From the NCBI RefSeq assembly GCF_019343105.1, contig NZ_CP073764.1, positions 2,654,001-2,718,000 of the forward strand: a DNA stretch of 64,000 bases. The letters run 5' to 3'. The stretch comes from Methylovirgula sp. HY1 (lineage in GTDB: Bacteria > Pseudomonadota > Alphaproteobacteria > Rhizobiales > Beijerinckiaceae). Shown piece after piece: positions 9,362-19,253 of the stretch. The notes beneath the pieces were generated by a model. The model was not told the origin of the DNA, made no database searches, and was given only the letters and a program-made list of their open reading frames with translations. Position 1 is the stretch's first letter; each line of letters begins with the position of its first letter. The position numbers and the translations under genes were made by a program.

Positions 9362-11263
9362 TCATAGGCCACGCATGTGCAGCGTCGTCGCGATCTCGTC
9401 GAGCACGGCCGGATCTTCGATGGTCGCCGGCAGGCTCCAAACATCGTGATCGGCGATTTTCTTCATTGTGCCACGCAAGATTTTGCCCGAACGCGTTTTG
9501 GGCAGACGCTTGACGACGATCGCGACCTTAAAGGCCGCGACGGCTCCGATCGTTTCGCGGACCGATTGGACGATCTCCGCTTCGATCACGCCGGGCTCGC
9601 GCGTCACGCCGGCTTTCAAGACGACGAAGCCGCAGGGACATTCGCCTTTTAATTCGTCCTTAACGCCGATGACGGCGCATTCGGCGACGTCGGGATGTGC
9701 CGCCAAGACTTCTTCCATTCCGCCGGTCGAGAGCCGATGGCCGGCGACATTGATGATATCGTCGGTTCGGCCCATAACGAAAACATAGCCATCTTCGTCG
9801 ATAAAACCCGCGTCCGAGGTTTTGTAATAGCCGGGGAATTCAGCGAAATAGCTTTCCTTCATGCGCTCGTCCTGCTGCCACAGCGTCGGCAGGGCGCCGG
9901 GCGGCAAAGGCAGCTTGATGACGATCGAACCCATCTGCCGGGCCGGCGTCGGATGCGAGGCTTCATCGACAATTGCGATGTCATAGCCGGGCATAGGCAC
10001 GCTCGCCGATCCATGTTTGATCGGCAGGCGGCCGAGGCCGACAGGGTTGCCGGCGATGCACCAGCCCGTCTCTGTCTGCCACCAATGATCGATGATCGGA
10101 ATTTTCAGAACCTCTTCGGCCCATTGCACCGTATTCGGATCGGCGCGTTCACCGGCGAGAAAAAGCGCACGCAGCGATGAGACATCATATTTCCGAAGAT
10201 GAGCCGCTTCGCTGTCTTCCTTGCGAATCGCCCGGAACGCGGTGGGCGCCGTAAACAGGCTCACGACCTTATGTTCGGCGATGACTCGCCAAAACGCGCC
10301 GGCGTCAGGCGTGCCGACGGCTTTGCCTTCATAGAGCACGCTTGTGGCTCCATGCAGCAAAGGACCATAGACGATATAGCTATGCCCGACGATCCAACCG
10401 ACATCTGAAGCTGTCCAAAAACATTCACCCGGCGAAATGCCGTAAAGATGCGGTATCGACCATGCGAGCGCGACCATATGGCCGCCATTGTCGCGGACGA
10501 CGCCTTTCGGCAGGCCAGTGGTCCCGGACGTGTAAAGAATATAGAGCGGATCGGTCGCCGCGACTTCGACGCAGGAAGCTTCACGTCCTGCTGACTTTGT
10601 CTTTGCGACGGCGTCGCCCCAGTCATGGTCGCGTGCCGCGACGAGTTGCGCCTCCGCCTGCGGTCGCTGCCAGACGAGACAGGCTTGCGGCTTGACATCC
10701 ACCATATCGATCGCCGCATCGAGCAACGGCTTGTAGGCGACGATGCGGTTGCCTTCGATGCCGCAGGATGCCGTCAGCACGAGTTTCGGCCGCGCATCAT
10801 CGAGCCTCTTGGCTAGCTCCTTTGCCGCAAATCCGCCGAAGACGACGGAATGGATGGCGCCAATTCGCGCGCACGCCAACATGGCGAAAACAGCTTGTGG
10901 GATCATCGGCATGTAGATCACGACACGGTCGCCCTTGCCGACGCCATGATCTTGCAGCACAGCCGCGAGCGTCGCGACTTCGTCGCGCAATTCGGCGTAG
11001 GTGATCGTCCTGATGCTGCCGGTTACGGGGCTATCATAGATGATCGCCGCCTGTGGCCCGCGTCCAGCGGCGACATGGCGATCGACGGCGTTCCAGCATG
11101 TGTTGCACGTCGCATCGGGAAACCAGTGGCCATAGACGCCCGCATTGGGATCGAAGACGATCTGCGGCGGTTTGATCCAATCGATCGCGTCTGCCGCCTC
11201 GCGCCAAAATCCTTGCGGGTCGTGCTGCCAACGCCGATAGGCCTCAAAATAACGGCTGATCAT
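9362..11263 (-). CDS. prpE: Propionyl-CoA synthetase
   Basis: AMP-forming acyl-CoA ligase that activates propionate to propionyl-CoA for the methylcitrate cycle. The 633-residue length is typical of PrpE. The adenylation motif YTSGTTGLPKG, the WWQTETG motif and the C-terminal RSGKILRG loop, with catalytic and acetylatable Lys594, are all present. It is the last gene of the minus-strand cluster prpD-prpC-prpB-prpE, 107 bp after prpB. An acetyl-CoA synthetase would be similar in sequence, but the neighbourhood and the PrpE-like N-terminus support propionate. A lysine acetylation site implies possible Pat/CobB-type control; no such gene is nearby. Confidence 0.95.
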   Translation of the reverse strand: MISRYFEAYRRWQHDPQGFWREAADAIDWIKPPQIVFDPNAGVYGHWFPDATCNTCWNAVDRHVAAGRGPQAAIIYDSPVTGSIRTITYAELRDEVATLAAVLQDHGVGKGDRVVIYMPMIPQAVFAMLACARIGAIHSVVFGGFAAKELAKRLDDARPKLVLTASCGIEGNRIVAYKPLLDAAIDMVDVKPQACLVWQRPQAEAQLVAARDHDWGDAVAKTKSAGREASCVEVAATDPLYILYTSGTTGLPKGVVRDNGGHMVALAWSIPHLYGISPGECFWTASDVGWIVGHSYIVYGPLLHGATSVLYEGKAVGTPDAGAFWRVIAEHKVVSLFTAPTAFRAIRKEDSEAAHLRKYDVSSLRALFLAGERADPNTVQWAEEVLKIPIIDHWWQTETGWCIAGNPVGLGRLPIKHGSASVPMPGYDIAIVDEASHPTPARQMGSIVIKLPLPPGALPTLWQQDERMKESYFAEFPGYYKTSDAGFIDEDGYVFVMGRTDDIINVAGHRLSTGGMEEVLAAHPDVAECAVIGVKDELKGECPCGFVVLKAGVTREPGVIEAEIVQSVRETIGAVAAFKVAIVVKRLPKTRSGKILRGTMKKIADHDVWSLPATIEDPAVLDEIATTLHMRGL

Positions 11264-11370
11264 GGTTTCCTCACCGATCCCGTTTGGGCTATGTCATGCG
11301 AAACGTCTCAATCCTTGCGCACCGAAGCGCCTCTTTCTGATGTCCATGAAGACGGTTGGTCGAGCGGCGT

Positions 11371-12291
11371 CTAGCGTCGCGGCATACCCCCCGGCGTTAT
11401 GGTCGTTACGATCGAGGCATCGAGCTTCTCGTAGCCATGGTAATCGATCGTTGCATAGAGTTCGGCGCGGGTCTGCATCCGCTCCAATTCGTTCTGCGTG
11501 CCGCCGTCGCATTTGATCGCTTCATAGAGATGTTCATGCGCTTTCGCGGCGACGCGTAGGGCACTTACCGGCCAGATCACCATGGCATAGCCCATGGCTT
11601 CGAATTCGCGCGCCGTGAAAAATGGCGTCTTGCCGAATTCGGTCATATTCGCGAGGAGTTTCACGCCCGGCATGCGGCGGACGAATTCCTTGAACATTTC
11701 GGCGTCGGTTAGGGCCTCCGGGAAGATCGCATCGGCGCCTGCCTCGATATAAAGCTTAGCCCGGGCAACGGCGCCATCCATCCCTTCGCTGGCCGCGGCG
11801 TCGGTGCGCGCAATCAGATAAAGGTGGCGCCGGGCTTTCGCCGCCGCTGCGATTTTCGCCGCCATATCCTGCGGGTCTGCGAGCTTCTTGTCGTTCAGAT
11901 GGCCGCATTTCTTCGGCAGCATCTGATCTTCGATATGGACGGCCGCGGCGCCAGCTTCTTCGAATGTCCTGACCATATGCATGACGTTCAAGGTCTCGCC
12001 ATAGCCGGTGTCGCCATCGACCAGTACCGGAAGATTCGAGGATCGCGCTATTTGCCGGATGAAAAAGGCGACTTCATCGACGGTGATGATGCCGAGATCC
12101 GGCAGGCCCATTGAAGCGGTCATCGCCGCGCCGGAGAGATAGAGGCCTTCGAACCCGGCAGCGCGGGCCTGTTGCGCGGCCAGCCCATTATAGGCGCCTG
12201 GCAATTGCAGGATCTGCGGCCGCGCGAGCAGCGCACGAAAACGCAGGCCGGCAGGCTCGTTCGGAAGATCGGCCGCAACCAGATAGGTCAT
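11371..12291 (-). CDS. prpB: 2-methylisocitrate lyase
   Basis: Splits 2-methylisocitrate into pyruvate and succinate, the last step of the methylcitrate cycle. The 306-residue protein of the ICL/PEP-mutase superfamily contains the diagnostic KKCGH loop with catalytic Cys129 and the Mg-binding VDGDTGYG stretch (Asp92, Asp94). The short KKCGH form separates PrpB from isocitrate lyase AceA, which is much longer. The ATG overlaps the prpC stop codon (ATGA), so the two are translationally coupled. Confidence 0.97.
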   Translation of the reverse strand: MTYLVAADLPNEPAGLRFRALLARPQILQLPGAYNGLAAQQARAAGFEGLYLSGAAMTASMGLPDLGIITVDEVAFFIRQIARSSNLPVLVDGDTGYGETLNVMHMVRTFEEAGAAAVHIEDQMLPKKCGHLNDKKLADPQDMAAKIAAAAKARRHLYLIARTDAAASEGMDGAVARAKLYIEAGADAIFPEALTDAEMFKEFVRRMPGVKLLANMTEFGKTPFFTAREFEAMGYAMVIWPVSALRVAAKAHEHLYEAIKCDGGTQNELERMQTRAELYATIDYHGYEKLDASIVTTITPGGMPRR

Positions 12292-13493
12292 GCGCGCATT
12301 CCTTGCGCGAGTTCGGTGCCGGCGAAATCATTACGTTGGGCGAGCGGCGTGAAGGCACGCGGCTCAGGGCCGATATAATTGGCTGTCGGCCGAATAATTT
12401 TGCCATCGGCGCGCTGCTCGATGACATGCGCCGCCCATCCCGTGGTCCGCGCGACGACGAAGAGAGGGGTGAACATATCGGTCGGAATATTCATCATGTG
12501 ATAGGCAACGGCGCTGAACCAATCGAGGTTCGAGAACATCTTCTTGCCCTCTTGCATGACCGTCTCGATCCGTTCCGCGACGTCATAGAGCGCGGTCGTT
12601 CCCGCCTGCTCGGACAGCGTTTTTGCGACGCGTTTGATGACCTGATTGCGGGGATCGGCGATCGTATAGACGGGATGCCCGAAGCCGATGACGACCTCCT
12701 TCGCAGCGAGCCGCCGTTTGATATCGTCTTCGGCTTCGTCGGGGCTCGCATAACGGCGCTGGATCTCCAGCGCGACCTCATTGGCGCCGCCGTGTTTTGG
12801 TCCGCGCAGCGCGCCGATCGCGCCGGTGATCGCGGAATAGAGGTCGGAGCCCGTCCCGGCGACGACGCGCGCCGTGAAGGTCGAGGCGTTGAATTCATGC
12901 TCGGCGTAAAGGATCAAGGACGTGTGCATGGCCCGCACCCATTCGGGCGAAGGTGGCTTGCCGTGAAGCAGATGCAGGAAATGCGCGCCGACGGTCTCAT
13001 CGTCGGTTTCGACGGCGATCGATCTGCCATTATGCGAATAATGATACCAATAGAGTAGCATCGAGCCGAGGCTTGCGATGAGTCGATCGGCAATGTCGCG
13101 GGCGCCCGCATCTGGATGATCGGAGCGCTCGGGAAGCATGCAGCCGAGGGTCGACACGCCGGTGCGCAAAACATCCATGGGATGGGTCGCGGCCGGCAAG
13201 CTCTCGAGAATTTTGCGCAGCCCCAGCGGCAGGCCGCGTAGCGACCTCAGCTTGGCCTTATAGGCGCTCAGTTGAGCCGTGCTCGGCAAGGCGCCATGGA
13301 CGAGGAGATGCGAGATTTCCTCGAATTCGCAGGTCTCGGCGAGATCGAGAATATCATAGCCGCGATAGTGGAGATCATTGCCGTGGCATCCGACGGTGCA
13401 GAGCGCCGTGTTTCCCGCGACTATGCCGGAGAGAGCGACCGATTTCTTAGGTGCCGGGCTTGCCGGTGGCGTGGTCGCGTGAACGCTCGACAT
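12288..13493 (-). CDS. prpC: 2-methylcitrate synthase
   Basis: Condenses propionyl-CoA with oxaloacetate to 2-methylcitrate. The 401-residue citrate synthase family protein has the active-site histidine segments EHEFNAST and GFGHPVY, and the C-terminal [13 protein letters not shown] with the substrate arginine. The length and start are like PrpC rather than the ~430-residue hexameric GltA. It overlaps prpB by 4 bases and lies 68 bp after prpD. Residual citrate synthase activity is common in the family. Confidence 0.96.
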   Translation of the reverse strand: MSSVHATTPPASPAPKKSVALSGIVAGNTALCTVGCHGNDLHYRGYDILDLAETCEFEEISHLLVHGALPSTAQLSAYKAKLRSLRGLPLGLRKILESLPAATHPMDVLRTGVSTLGCMLPERSDHPDAGARDIADRLIASLGSMLLYWYHYSHNGRSIAVETDDETVGAHFLHLLHGKPPSPEWVRAMHTSLILYAEHEFNASTFTARVVAGTGSDLYSAITGAIGALRGPKHGGANEVALEIQRRYASPDEAEDDIKRRLAAKEVVIGFGHPVYTIADPRNQVIKRVAKTLSEQAGTTALYDVAERIETVMQEGKKMFSNLDWFSAVAYHMMNIPTDMFTPLFVVARTTGWAAHVIEQRADGKIIRPTANYIGPEPRAFTPLAQRNDFAGTELAQGMRA

Positions 13494-13561
13494 AGCAGCT
13501 CTCCCTGAATTTATATCTCTGTTCCACGATCAACGATGTGAACAGTGGATGCCTTCATCAC

Positions 13562-15061
13562 CTAGAAAAGACCAGGACTGCCCTTGGTGAGCCTCGCGCT
13601 GGGAACGGCGACGTTGAGACGTGCGAGCTCTTCCGGCTTCAAAGCAGGCAGGTTCTGCACGGTGTCGAGAAAACGCTGCGCTTCGCTGGCTTCGAGCAGT
13701 CCTTCGGTCAAACTCTGGAACTTGCCGATATAGTCGGCGCGTTTCCAGGGTGTCGCGCCGAGCGAATGCGCATTGGCGACCGCAAGCTCGTCGGCGATCT
13801 CCGTTCCATCCTTCAAGCGGATGATGATCTTGCCGCCGAAGGCTTTCAAAGTCGGATCGGGCGTATGATAGCGCGCCGTCCAACGCGGGTCTTCGATCGT
13901 CCTGATCTTGCGCCACAACCGCACCGTGTCGGGACGTTGGGCTCGTTCGGGCAGATAGGAGTGAACGTGATGCCAGGTGCCGTCCTGCAGCGCGACCGCA
14001 AGAATATACATGATCGAATGATCGAGCGTTTCACGCGATGCGGTGGGATCGAATTTTTGCGGATCATTCGATCCCGTGCCGATCACATAATGCGTGTGAT
14101 GGCTGGTCTCGACGACGATGTCCTCAACCGCATCCCAATCAGTGATTCTCCTGCCGAGCTTGAAGGCGAGATCAATCAGCGCCTGACTCTGATATTCGGC
14201 TGAATGTTCCTTGGTATAAGTATCGAGAATCGCGCGCTTCGCCTCGCCCGGGCCGGGCAACGACACGTGATAATGCGCATTTTTTCCGCCGAGCATCCAG
14301 GCGATGACGCCGTCTTCCCCCTCATAAATCGGGCTTGGCGCGCCTTCGCCGCGCATGCTTCGATCGACCGCTTCGATCGCAAGCTTGCCGGCATGGGCGG
14401 GTGCGAAAGCTTTCCACGAGCTGATCTCGCCCTTGCGGCTTTGCCGCGTCGCCGTCGTCACATGCAGAGCTTGCTGCACGGCTTGATAGACCATCTCCGT
14501 GTCGAGCCCGAGCAGCGTGCCTAAGCCGGCCGCGACGGAGGGCCCCAAATGCGCGACATGATCGATCTTATGTTCATGCAGACAGATCGCGCGGGTCAGA
14601 TCGACCTGAATTTCATAGCCGGTGGCAAGGCCGCGAATGAGCGCCTGTCCACTGCGATTCGCCTGCTGCGCGATTGCGAGGATGGGCGGAATATTATCGC
14701 CCGGATGGCTATATTCGGCGGCGAGAAAGGTATCATGATAGTCGAGTTCGCGTACCGCCACGCCATTGGCCCAGGCGGCCCATTCGGCGTGAACCCGAAT
14801 GTCTGGCGCAACGCCGAAGAGCGCGGCGCCACCGCTGCGCGGATGCGCCAGCGCTTGATCGCGCGCCGTCACCACGGGATGCCGGTTCAGCGAAGCAACC
14901 GCCACGGCGGCGTTGTCGATGATGCGATTGATGACCATTTCGATGACGTCAGCCGAGACGGCCACAGGATCGCTTGCGACCTCGGCAATCTTCCAAGCCA
15001 ATTGCGCTTCGCGCGGCAGGCGCTCGCTTTCCGGATGGACAAAGACATCGTAAATCTGCAT
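13562..15061 (-). CDS. prpD: 2-methylcitrate dehydratase, MmgE/PrpD family
   Basis: Dehydrates 2-methylcitrate to 2-methyl-cis-aconitate without an iron-sulfur cluster. The 499-residue protein shows the family phrases [15 protein letters not shown] and [17 protein letters not shown]. First gene of prpDCBE. No acnD/prpF pair is present, so this cluster uses the PrpD route; rehydration by an aconitase must be encoded elsewhere. The 235 bp upstream region is shared with the divergent acuI-like gene, and no PrpR or ScfR-type regulator is adjacent. Confidence 0.95.
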   Translation of the reverse strand: MQIYDVFVHPESERLPREAQLAWKIAEVASDPVAVSADVIEMVINRIIDNAAVAVASLNRHPVVTARDQALAHPRSGGAALFGVAPDIRVHAEWAAWANGVAVRELDYHDTFLAAEYSHPGDNIPPILAIAQQANRSGQALIRGLATGYEIQVDLTRAICLHEHKIDHVAHLGPSVAAGLGTLLGLDTEMVYQAVQQALHVTTATRQSRKGEISSWKAFAPAHAGKLAIEAVDRSMRGEGAPSPIYEGEDGVIAWMLGGKNAHYHVSLPGPGEAKRAILDTYTKEHSAEYQSQALIDLAFKLGRRITDWDAVEDIVVETSHHTHYVIGTGSNDPQKFDPTASRETLDHSIMYILAVALQDGTWHHVHSYLPERAQRPDTVRLWRKIRTIEDPRWTARYHTPDPTLKAFGGKIIIRLKDGTEIADELAVANAHSLGATPWKRADYIGKFQSLTEGLLEASEAQRFLDTVQNLPALKPEELARLNVAVPSARLTKGSPGLF

Positions 15062-15296
15062 GCGCCGCCTTTAACCGCGTCGAGTACTACTAAAGGCTTA
15101 GTTGCCCTCTGCGGCAATCTTGATCTTTAGCAAAGGGGTCAAGGTAAGCGAGAGTTGCGGCGGTGGCAATTGTGCCAATGGATGAACAGAAAACTTTCGC
15201 TGCGCCTTGCGGATCGGCCAGCCTATGCGAGATTTGCCGCCGGCTTGGTGCGAGCCCGGCGATGGCCGGGGCGTGCGCCCGCTTTAAGAGGTGTTC

Positions 15297-16286
15297 ATGT
15301 TCAAGGCCATCATGATCGATAAGAACGACGGCGGCTCGCACGCCGCGTTGGGGGAATTCGACGAAGCGCGTCTGCCCGATGGCGATGTGACGGTCGCTGT
15401 CGAATATTCGACTTTGAACTATAAGGACGCGCTCGCCATCACCGGCAAAAGCCCGATCATCCGGAGCTTTCCGATGATTCCGGGCATTGATTTCGCCGGC
15501 ACCGTGGCGACGAGCGCCGATCCGCGCTTTAAGACGGGTGACCGCGTGTTGCTGAATGGCTTTGGCGTCGGAGAATCGCATTGGGGCGGTCTGTCGGAAC
15601 GTGCGCGTGTGAAGGCGGATTGGCTGATCCCCGTGCCGGCCGGTCTCAGCCCGGCCCAGGCCATGGCGCTCGGCACGGCAGGCTATACTGCGATGTTATG
15701 CGTGATCGCGCTCGAGCGGCATGGCATCGTGCCGGCGCGCGGCGACATTATCGTCACTGGTGCGAATGGCGGCGTCGGCGGCGTTGCGATCCACATTCTT
15801 CATCGATTGGGCTATCGCGTCATTGCTTCGACCGGACGGCCACAAGAGGCCGATTATCTGCACCAGCTTGGTGCGGATGAAATTATCGACCGCGCGGAAT
15901 TGTCCGCCCCGGGTAAACCACTTGCCAAACCGCGCTGGGCCGGCGCCGTGGACAGTGTCGGCAGCCATACGCTCGCCAATCTTTGCGCGGCGATGAAGGA
16001 CGATGGAGTGGTGACCGCTTGCGGTCTCGCGCAAGGCTTGGATTTTCCAGCCTCGGTCGCGCCTTTCATTCTGCGCGGAATAACGCTTGTCGGGATCAAT
16101 TGCGTCTATCGCCCGATCGCAGATCGGATCGAGGCCTGGGATCGCCTCGCGCAGGTGATCGATTTTGAGAAGCTCGCCACCATGACGCGAACCATTTCCT
16201 TGGGCGAAGTCGTGGCAGGCGCCAATGATCTTCTCGACGGCAAGGTCAGGGGCCGCTTGGTCGTCGATGTTGCCAAGTCGCCGTAG
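15297..16286 (+). CDS. acuI: Acryloyl-CoA reductase (AcuI/YhdH family MDR oxidoreductase)
   Basis: Zinc-free medium-chain dehydrogenase, 329 residues, of the AcuI/YhdH branch: opening MFKAIMIDKND, the phrase STLNYKDALAITGK, and the NADPH site TGANGGVGGVA. Family members reduce acryloyl-CoA to propionyl-CoA with NADPH, often to detoxify acrylate. The ATG at 15297 has AAGAGG 4-5 bases upstream; a GTG at 15291 would add two residues. It is divergent from prpDCBE, whose substrate is propionyl-CoA, which supports the assignment by context. The exact substrate remains inferred. Confidence 0.85.
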   Translation: MFKAIMIDKNDGGSHAALGEFDEARLPDGDVTVAVEYSTLNYKDALAITGKSPIIRSFPMIPGIDFAGTVATSADPRFKTGDRVLLNGFGVGESHWGGLSERARVKADWLIPVPAGLSPAQAMALGTAGYTAMLCVIALERHGIVPARGDIIVTGANGGVGGVAIHILHRLGYRVIASTGRPQEADYLHQLGADEIIDRAELSAPGKPLAKPRWAGAVDSVGSHTLANLCAAMKDDGVVTACGLAQGLDFPASVAPFILRGITLVGINCVYRPIADRIEAWDRLAQVIDFEKLATMTRTISLGEVVAGANDLLDGKVRGRLVVDVAKSP

Positions 16287-16416
16287 GCACGTGTGGGCTG
16301 CCGAACAAATTCAGCAAAACATCGGTCGAGGATGAACAGCTTGGCTGGGTTCGTCGATACGTTTAGAACCTGCTGCCTTGCGCCGAACAGCGAAATGCGC
16401 GCGATCTTTGGCCTCT

Positions 16417-16698
16417 TTAAGCACGAGTTTGGGCAGGGCACCATGCAGTCCTGTCCCTAATCGGTTTTATTTTCCGATGGCCATCATCCGTCGTGACGTC
16501 TGCTGCAATTTCTTCGGCATAGCGATCGCGCATCGTCTCGAATTTCTTCGGTCTCTTGGCGCCGCAGGTCCATAGGCTGAATACGGGATCGATCTGTTTC
16601 AAGGAATCGATCAAGCGCAGGAAACGCACCGCAAGCTCATCGGGCGTCTCGGCCCGCCCTTCCCAACTGGCCTTAATGTAATATCGGTTATCGGTCAT
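16417..16698 (-). pseudogene. Truncated second copy of the Imm52-like immunity gene
   Basis: About 80 codons from ATG 16698 read YYIKASWEGRAETPDELA, then QIDP and KKFETMRDRYAEEIAADV. This matches the first ~80 residues of the full gene just upstream (16731-17474: YYMRGSWEARAETPNELA, QIDP, KKFETVRNSYAEIIAARI). After the TDD motif the similarity stops and the frame runs 20 residues to a stop, so ~160 residues are lost. This is a tandem duplication with 3' loss, or the scar of recombination between immunity genes. It could also encode a short peptide; a protective function is unlikely. Confidence 0.75.
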
Positions 16699-16730
16699 TA
16701 TTGCACTCGGCGCGCGACGCGGGCATGATA

Positions 16731-17474
16731 TCAACGAAGATTCGGATCGTGCGCGCAAGGCAGCTTGTTCAGCGGCTCTGTCGCTGCCGCAATGTCACGC
16801 GCGACGGCCAGATGGGTGGGATTGTCGACTTTGAAGGTTTCGGTTGTTGCCGACATCAAAAGCCCGCCGTTCGGCAAATGATCGACGATGGCCGTTTGCG
16901 GCGGCGTTATCAGACGCGCCAGAGGCGCGCTCAAATATTGCATCCAGACTTCGTGAAAATGATAGTTCCTATTGCCGATAAATCCGAGCAGCTCGTGTGG
17001 TAAGGCAATGCAATCGGTCGGCTCCCAGGCTTCGACGATGGCGAAAAGTGCTGACCTAAAGATGCGGTAGGTGACTGCCGTGGGGTTGGGGATAAAGCCA
17101 GAACTTGTACTAAAATAGGCATCGTTCTGAAATTCCCGCGTGTGCTTATGGGCGCCGGCGTGAATGTTTACAGCGTAGGATAAGGAACCTGGCTGGTCGC
17201 GTGTAATTGCACCGAACCAATAGCCGTCGATCGGGAGAGGCTCGCCCCAGTCATCCGTCGATATCCTTGCTGCGATGATTTCTGCATAGCTGTTGCGAAC
17301 CGTCTCAAACTTCTTAGGCCCGCTGACGCCGCTCAGCCACGAGGCGAAAAGAGGATCAATCTGGCGCAAGAGATCAATGTGTCTGAGCATGCGGAACGCC
17401 AGCTCGTTTGGTGTCTCAGCGCGTGCTTCCCAAGAGCCTCGCATGTAATAATTATGTCCGTATACGCGATCCAT
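16731..17474 (-). CDS. Imm52-like immunity protein
   Basis: 247-residue cytoplasmic protein without signal peptide. The N-terminal pattern (YYMRGSWEARAETPNELAFR, then QIDPLFASW and GPKKFETVRNSYAEII) is what I associate with the Imm52 immunity family of polymorphic toxin systems. That family is typically encoded next to Tox-REase-5 nucleases, as here. Its ATG lies 2 bases after the toxin stop codon, the standard toxin-immunity arrangement. It would neutralise the toxin by direct binding in producer and sibling cells. A degenerate paralogue follows immediately downstream. Family call by motif memory, not by search. Confidence 0.72.
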   Translation of the reverse strand: MDRVYGHNYYMRGSWEARAETPNELAFRMLRHIDLLRQIDPLFASWLSGVSGPKKFETVRNSYAEIIAARISTDDWGEPLPIDGYWFGAITRDQPGSLSYAVNIHAGAHKHTREFQNDAYFSTSSGFIPNPTAVTYRIFRSALFAIVEAWEPTDCIALPHELLGFIGNRNYHFHEVWMQYLSAPLARLITPPQTAIVDHLPNGGLLMSATTETFKVDNPTHLAVARDIAAATEPLNKLPCAHDPNLR

Positions 17475-17476
17475 GA

Positions 17477-18928
17477 TTACTGCACCTCTGGCCTAACGAA
17501 GAGAACGTGGATTTTCTGAAGTCGCTCATCTTCGTTGAATATATTCCTCGCTTTATTTTCAGCTTCTGGCTCGGCGAAGAACCACTCGAGATCATGCCAG
17601 CCACTGGCATCAACCTGCCGGCCCGCCTGATTTCTCCAACGTGTCGGCAAAATCTCATCCGCGAAATAGTTGTATTGCAACAGTTTGGCATAGCCCGGAC
17701 CTTTGGCTTCGATCATCGTCCCATCGCTTTCGCGGCAGTCGTCATAGACGACGCGCTTTCCGGTTTTGGGATTGGTGAGGCTGACGGCAACGCCCGGCGG
17801 CAAAGGGCGCTGCGGATTGTTCAAGGCGCTGATCTGCGCCTGATAAGCGATGGCGCGCTCCGCGGCGCCATGCGGCGCATCCGGACCCGGATCGGGGCAC
17901 AGCCGCGGGCTATCCGTATTGGTTGTCGCGGGAGCAACGGCTCTTGTGCGTGCCTGTGCCCGCGAATCTGTTGCCTCATTCGCAAGCGACGCAGGATCGA
18001 AGACGAGGCTGCCTCCGACAATGCGGGCGACGGGAATGCCGGTTTCGCCCTCGAAGAAAATCCCGTCGCGGCCGCGACGCGCGACAGCAGCGACCTCTTC
18101 GCCCGCCTCTGTTTGATGAAGGAAGCGAAGGATGCCCTCGTCATTGTCGAGGGAATATCGGAGATCCGGCTCGCCAGGGATAGAACCTTCGGAGGTCGTG
18201 CTCTTCTGCCAAGGAACGAAAATCGTCCCGAGTACTGCTGCTGTCCCGACGACGCTTCCCAGAACGGCAAGGCCAGTGAGAAACTCACTGCTCGTTGCGG
18301 CGGCAAACAGACCCTCTGCCAGAGTTCCGGGCTCACTTGCTGCACCGACGGCCGTAGCCAATGGAGTGATCGTCACCGACGCGGGGCGCGTATGCGCCGG
18401 CTCCGCTGACGCGCCCCCGGCATGGCCCCATTCGCCGCTTTGCCGGCCATTGTCGGCCGGTACGCGCGACTGGTTCGGATCATATTTGGCGAGATCGGCA
18501 GTTTCCGAATCGAAGCCGAAGGCCAGCATTAAAACGCGTGGAGACACGCCGCGTTCGAGCAGATCTTCAGCGTGAAACAGGCGAGTGACACTCGCGCGAT
18601 CTTCGAGCCGTGGCAGACGCGCGAAAGCGAGGCGAATATTGGCGAGCGCCTTGTCGCCGCGCCGCCATTGCTCGGTGGCGCCTTCGATGTGCCGGAAGGC
18701 ATCGGGTGGCACGGTCCGACCATAGGCTGCCGCCAGCAGAGCAAAGATGCGCTGCCTGTCGGTATTCAGGTCGAGACGCTGCATTCCATGTTCATCGTGC
18801 GTCATACGAGCGAGAACGGTGCCGGCGCCAAAGACGAGCCCTGCGTCATTGATCTCAATCGCAGTGCTGATCGCGCCGCGCTGAAGGCGTTCGTCAAATC
18901 GCTTTCTGAGTCTTTCGCTCGCACGCAT
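17477..18928 (-). CDS. Polymorphic toxin with C-terminal Tox-REase-5-like nuclease domain
   Basis: 483 residues from ATG 18928 (GGAG 8 bases upstream). An upstream in-frame ATG at 19081 would add 51 residues but has no ribosome site. The N-terminal ~170 residues are an alphaproteobacterial module (LAFARLPRLEDRA, LMLAFGFD) ending in the linker KYDPNQSRVPADNGRQSGEW. A hydrophobic segment follows at ~217-238. The C-terminal ~120 residues match the Tox-REase-5 pattern: YDDCRESDGTMIEAKGPGYA with E407 and K409 of a restriction-fold D-ExK site, then WRNQAGRQ, and LEWFFAEPEAENKAR. The family includes the Pseudomonas T6SS effector TseT. DNA cleavage is expected, target unknown. No VgrG, PAAR, CdiB or Hcp gene is nearby, so delivery is unexplained. 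Confidence 0.78.
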   Translation of the reverse strand: MRASERLRKRFDERLQRGAISTAIEINDAGLVFGAGTVLARMTHDEHGMQRLDLNTDRQRIFALLAAAYGRTVPPDAFRHIEGATEQWRRGDKALANIRLAFARLPRLEDRASVTRLFHAEDLLERGVSPRVLMLAFGFDSETADLAKYDPNQSRVPADNGRQSGEWGHAGGASAEPAHTRPASVTITPLATAVGAASEPGTLAEGLFAAATSSEFLTGLAVLGSVVGTAAVLGTIFVPWQKSTTSEGSIPGEPDLRYSLDNDEGILRFLHQTEAGEEVAAVARRGRDGIFFEGETGIPVARIVGGSLVFDPASLANEATDSRAQARTRAVAPATTNTDSPRLCPDPGPDAPHGAAERAIAYQAQISALNNPQRPLPPGVAVSLTNPKTGKRVVYDDCRESDGTMIEAKGPGYAKLLQYNYFADEILPTRWRNQAGRQVDASGWHDLEWFFAEPEAENKARNIFNEDERLQKIHVLFVRPEVQ

Positions 18929-19253
18929 CCAAGTCTCCGAAATCAGGCGGAACGATTGGGCGAGAAGGTAGTCGAAGCGCAGGGGGTTGGCTAGAACAGG
19001 GCAAGAACATCCATCGCACTGAGACAGCCCGAAAACGGGTACAAATCCACTTTCCGTGCGACACGTCATAGCGGGATGCATCGTGCGGCCGGCGCGTTTT
19101 CACGCTTGCCTCAACAACAATTCGGCTAGCGGGGTTGCTTGAGGCCTTTAGCAGCACGAACTTGGTTTCGAACCAAAATCGACGAGTTATGACTTCGCCT
19201 TAGAGTTGAAGGGCGGAAGCCGCTAAATATTTGTAAATAAGTAAGGATTTTCG
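18929..19253. other. Region between toxin gene and tRNA-Gln
   Basis: This 325 bp stretch has no supported gene apart from the possible 51-residue N-terminal extension of the toxin (to 19081). Nothing conserved was seen in it. The sequence next to the tRNA 3' end (19200-19253) is AT-rich and could carry the tRNA terminator on the minus strand. Confidence 0.35.
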
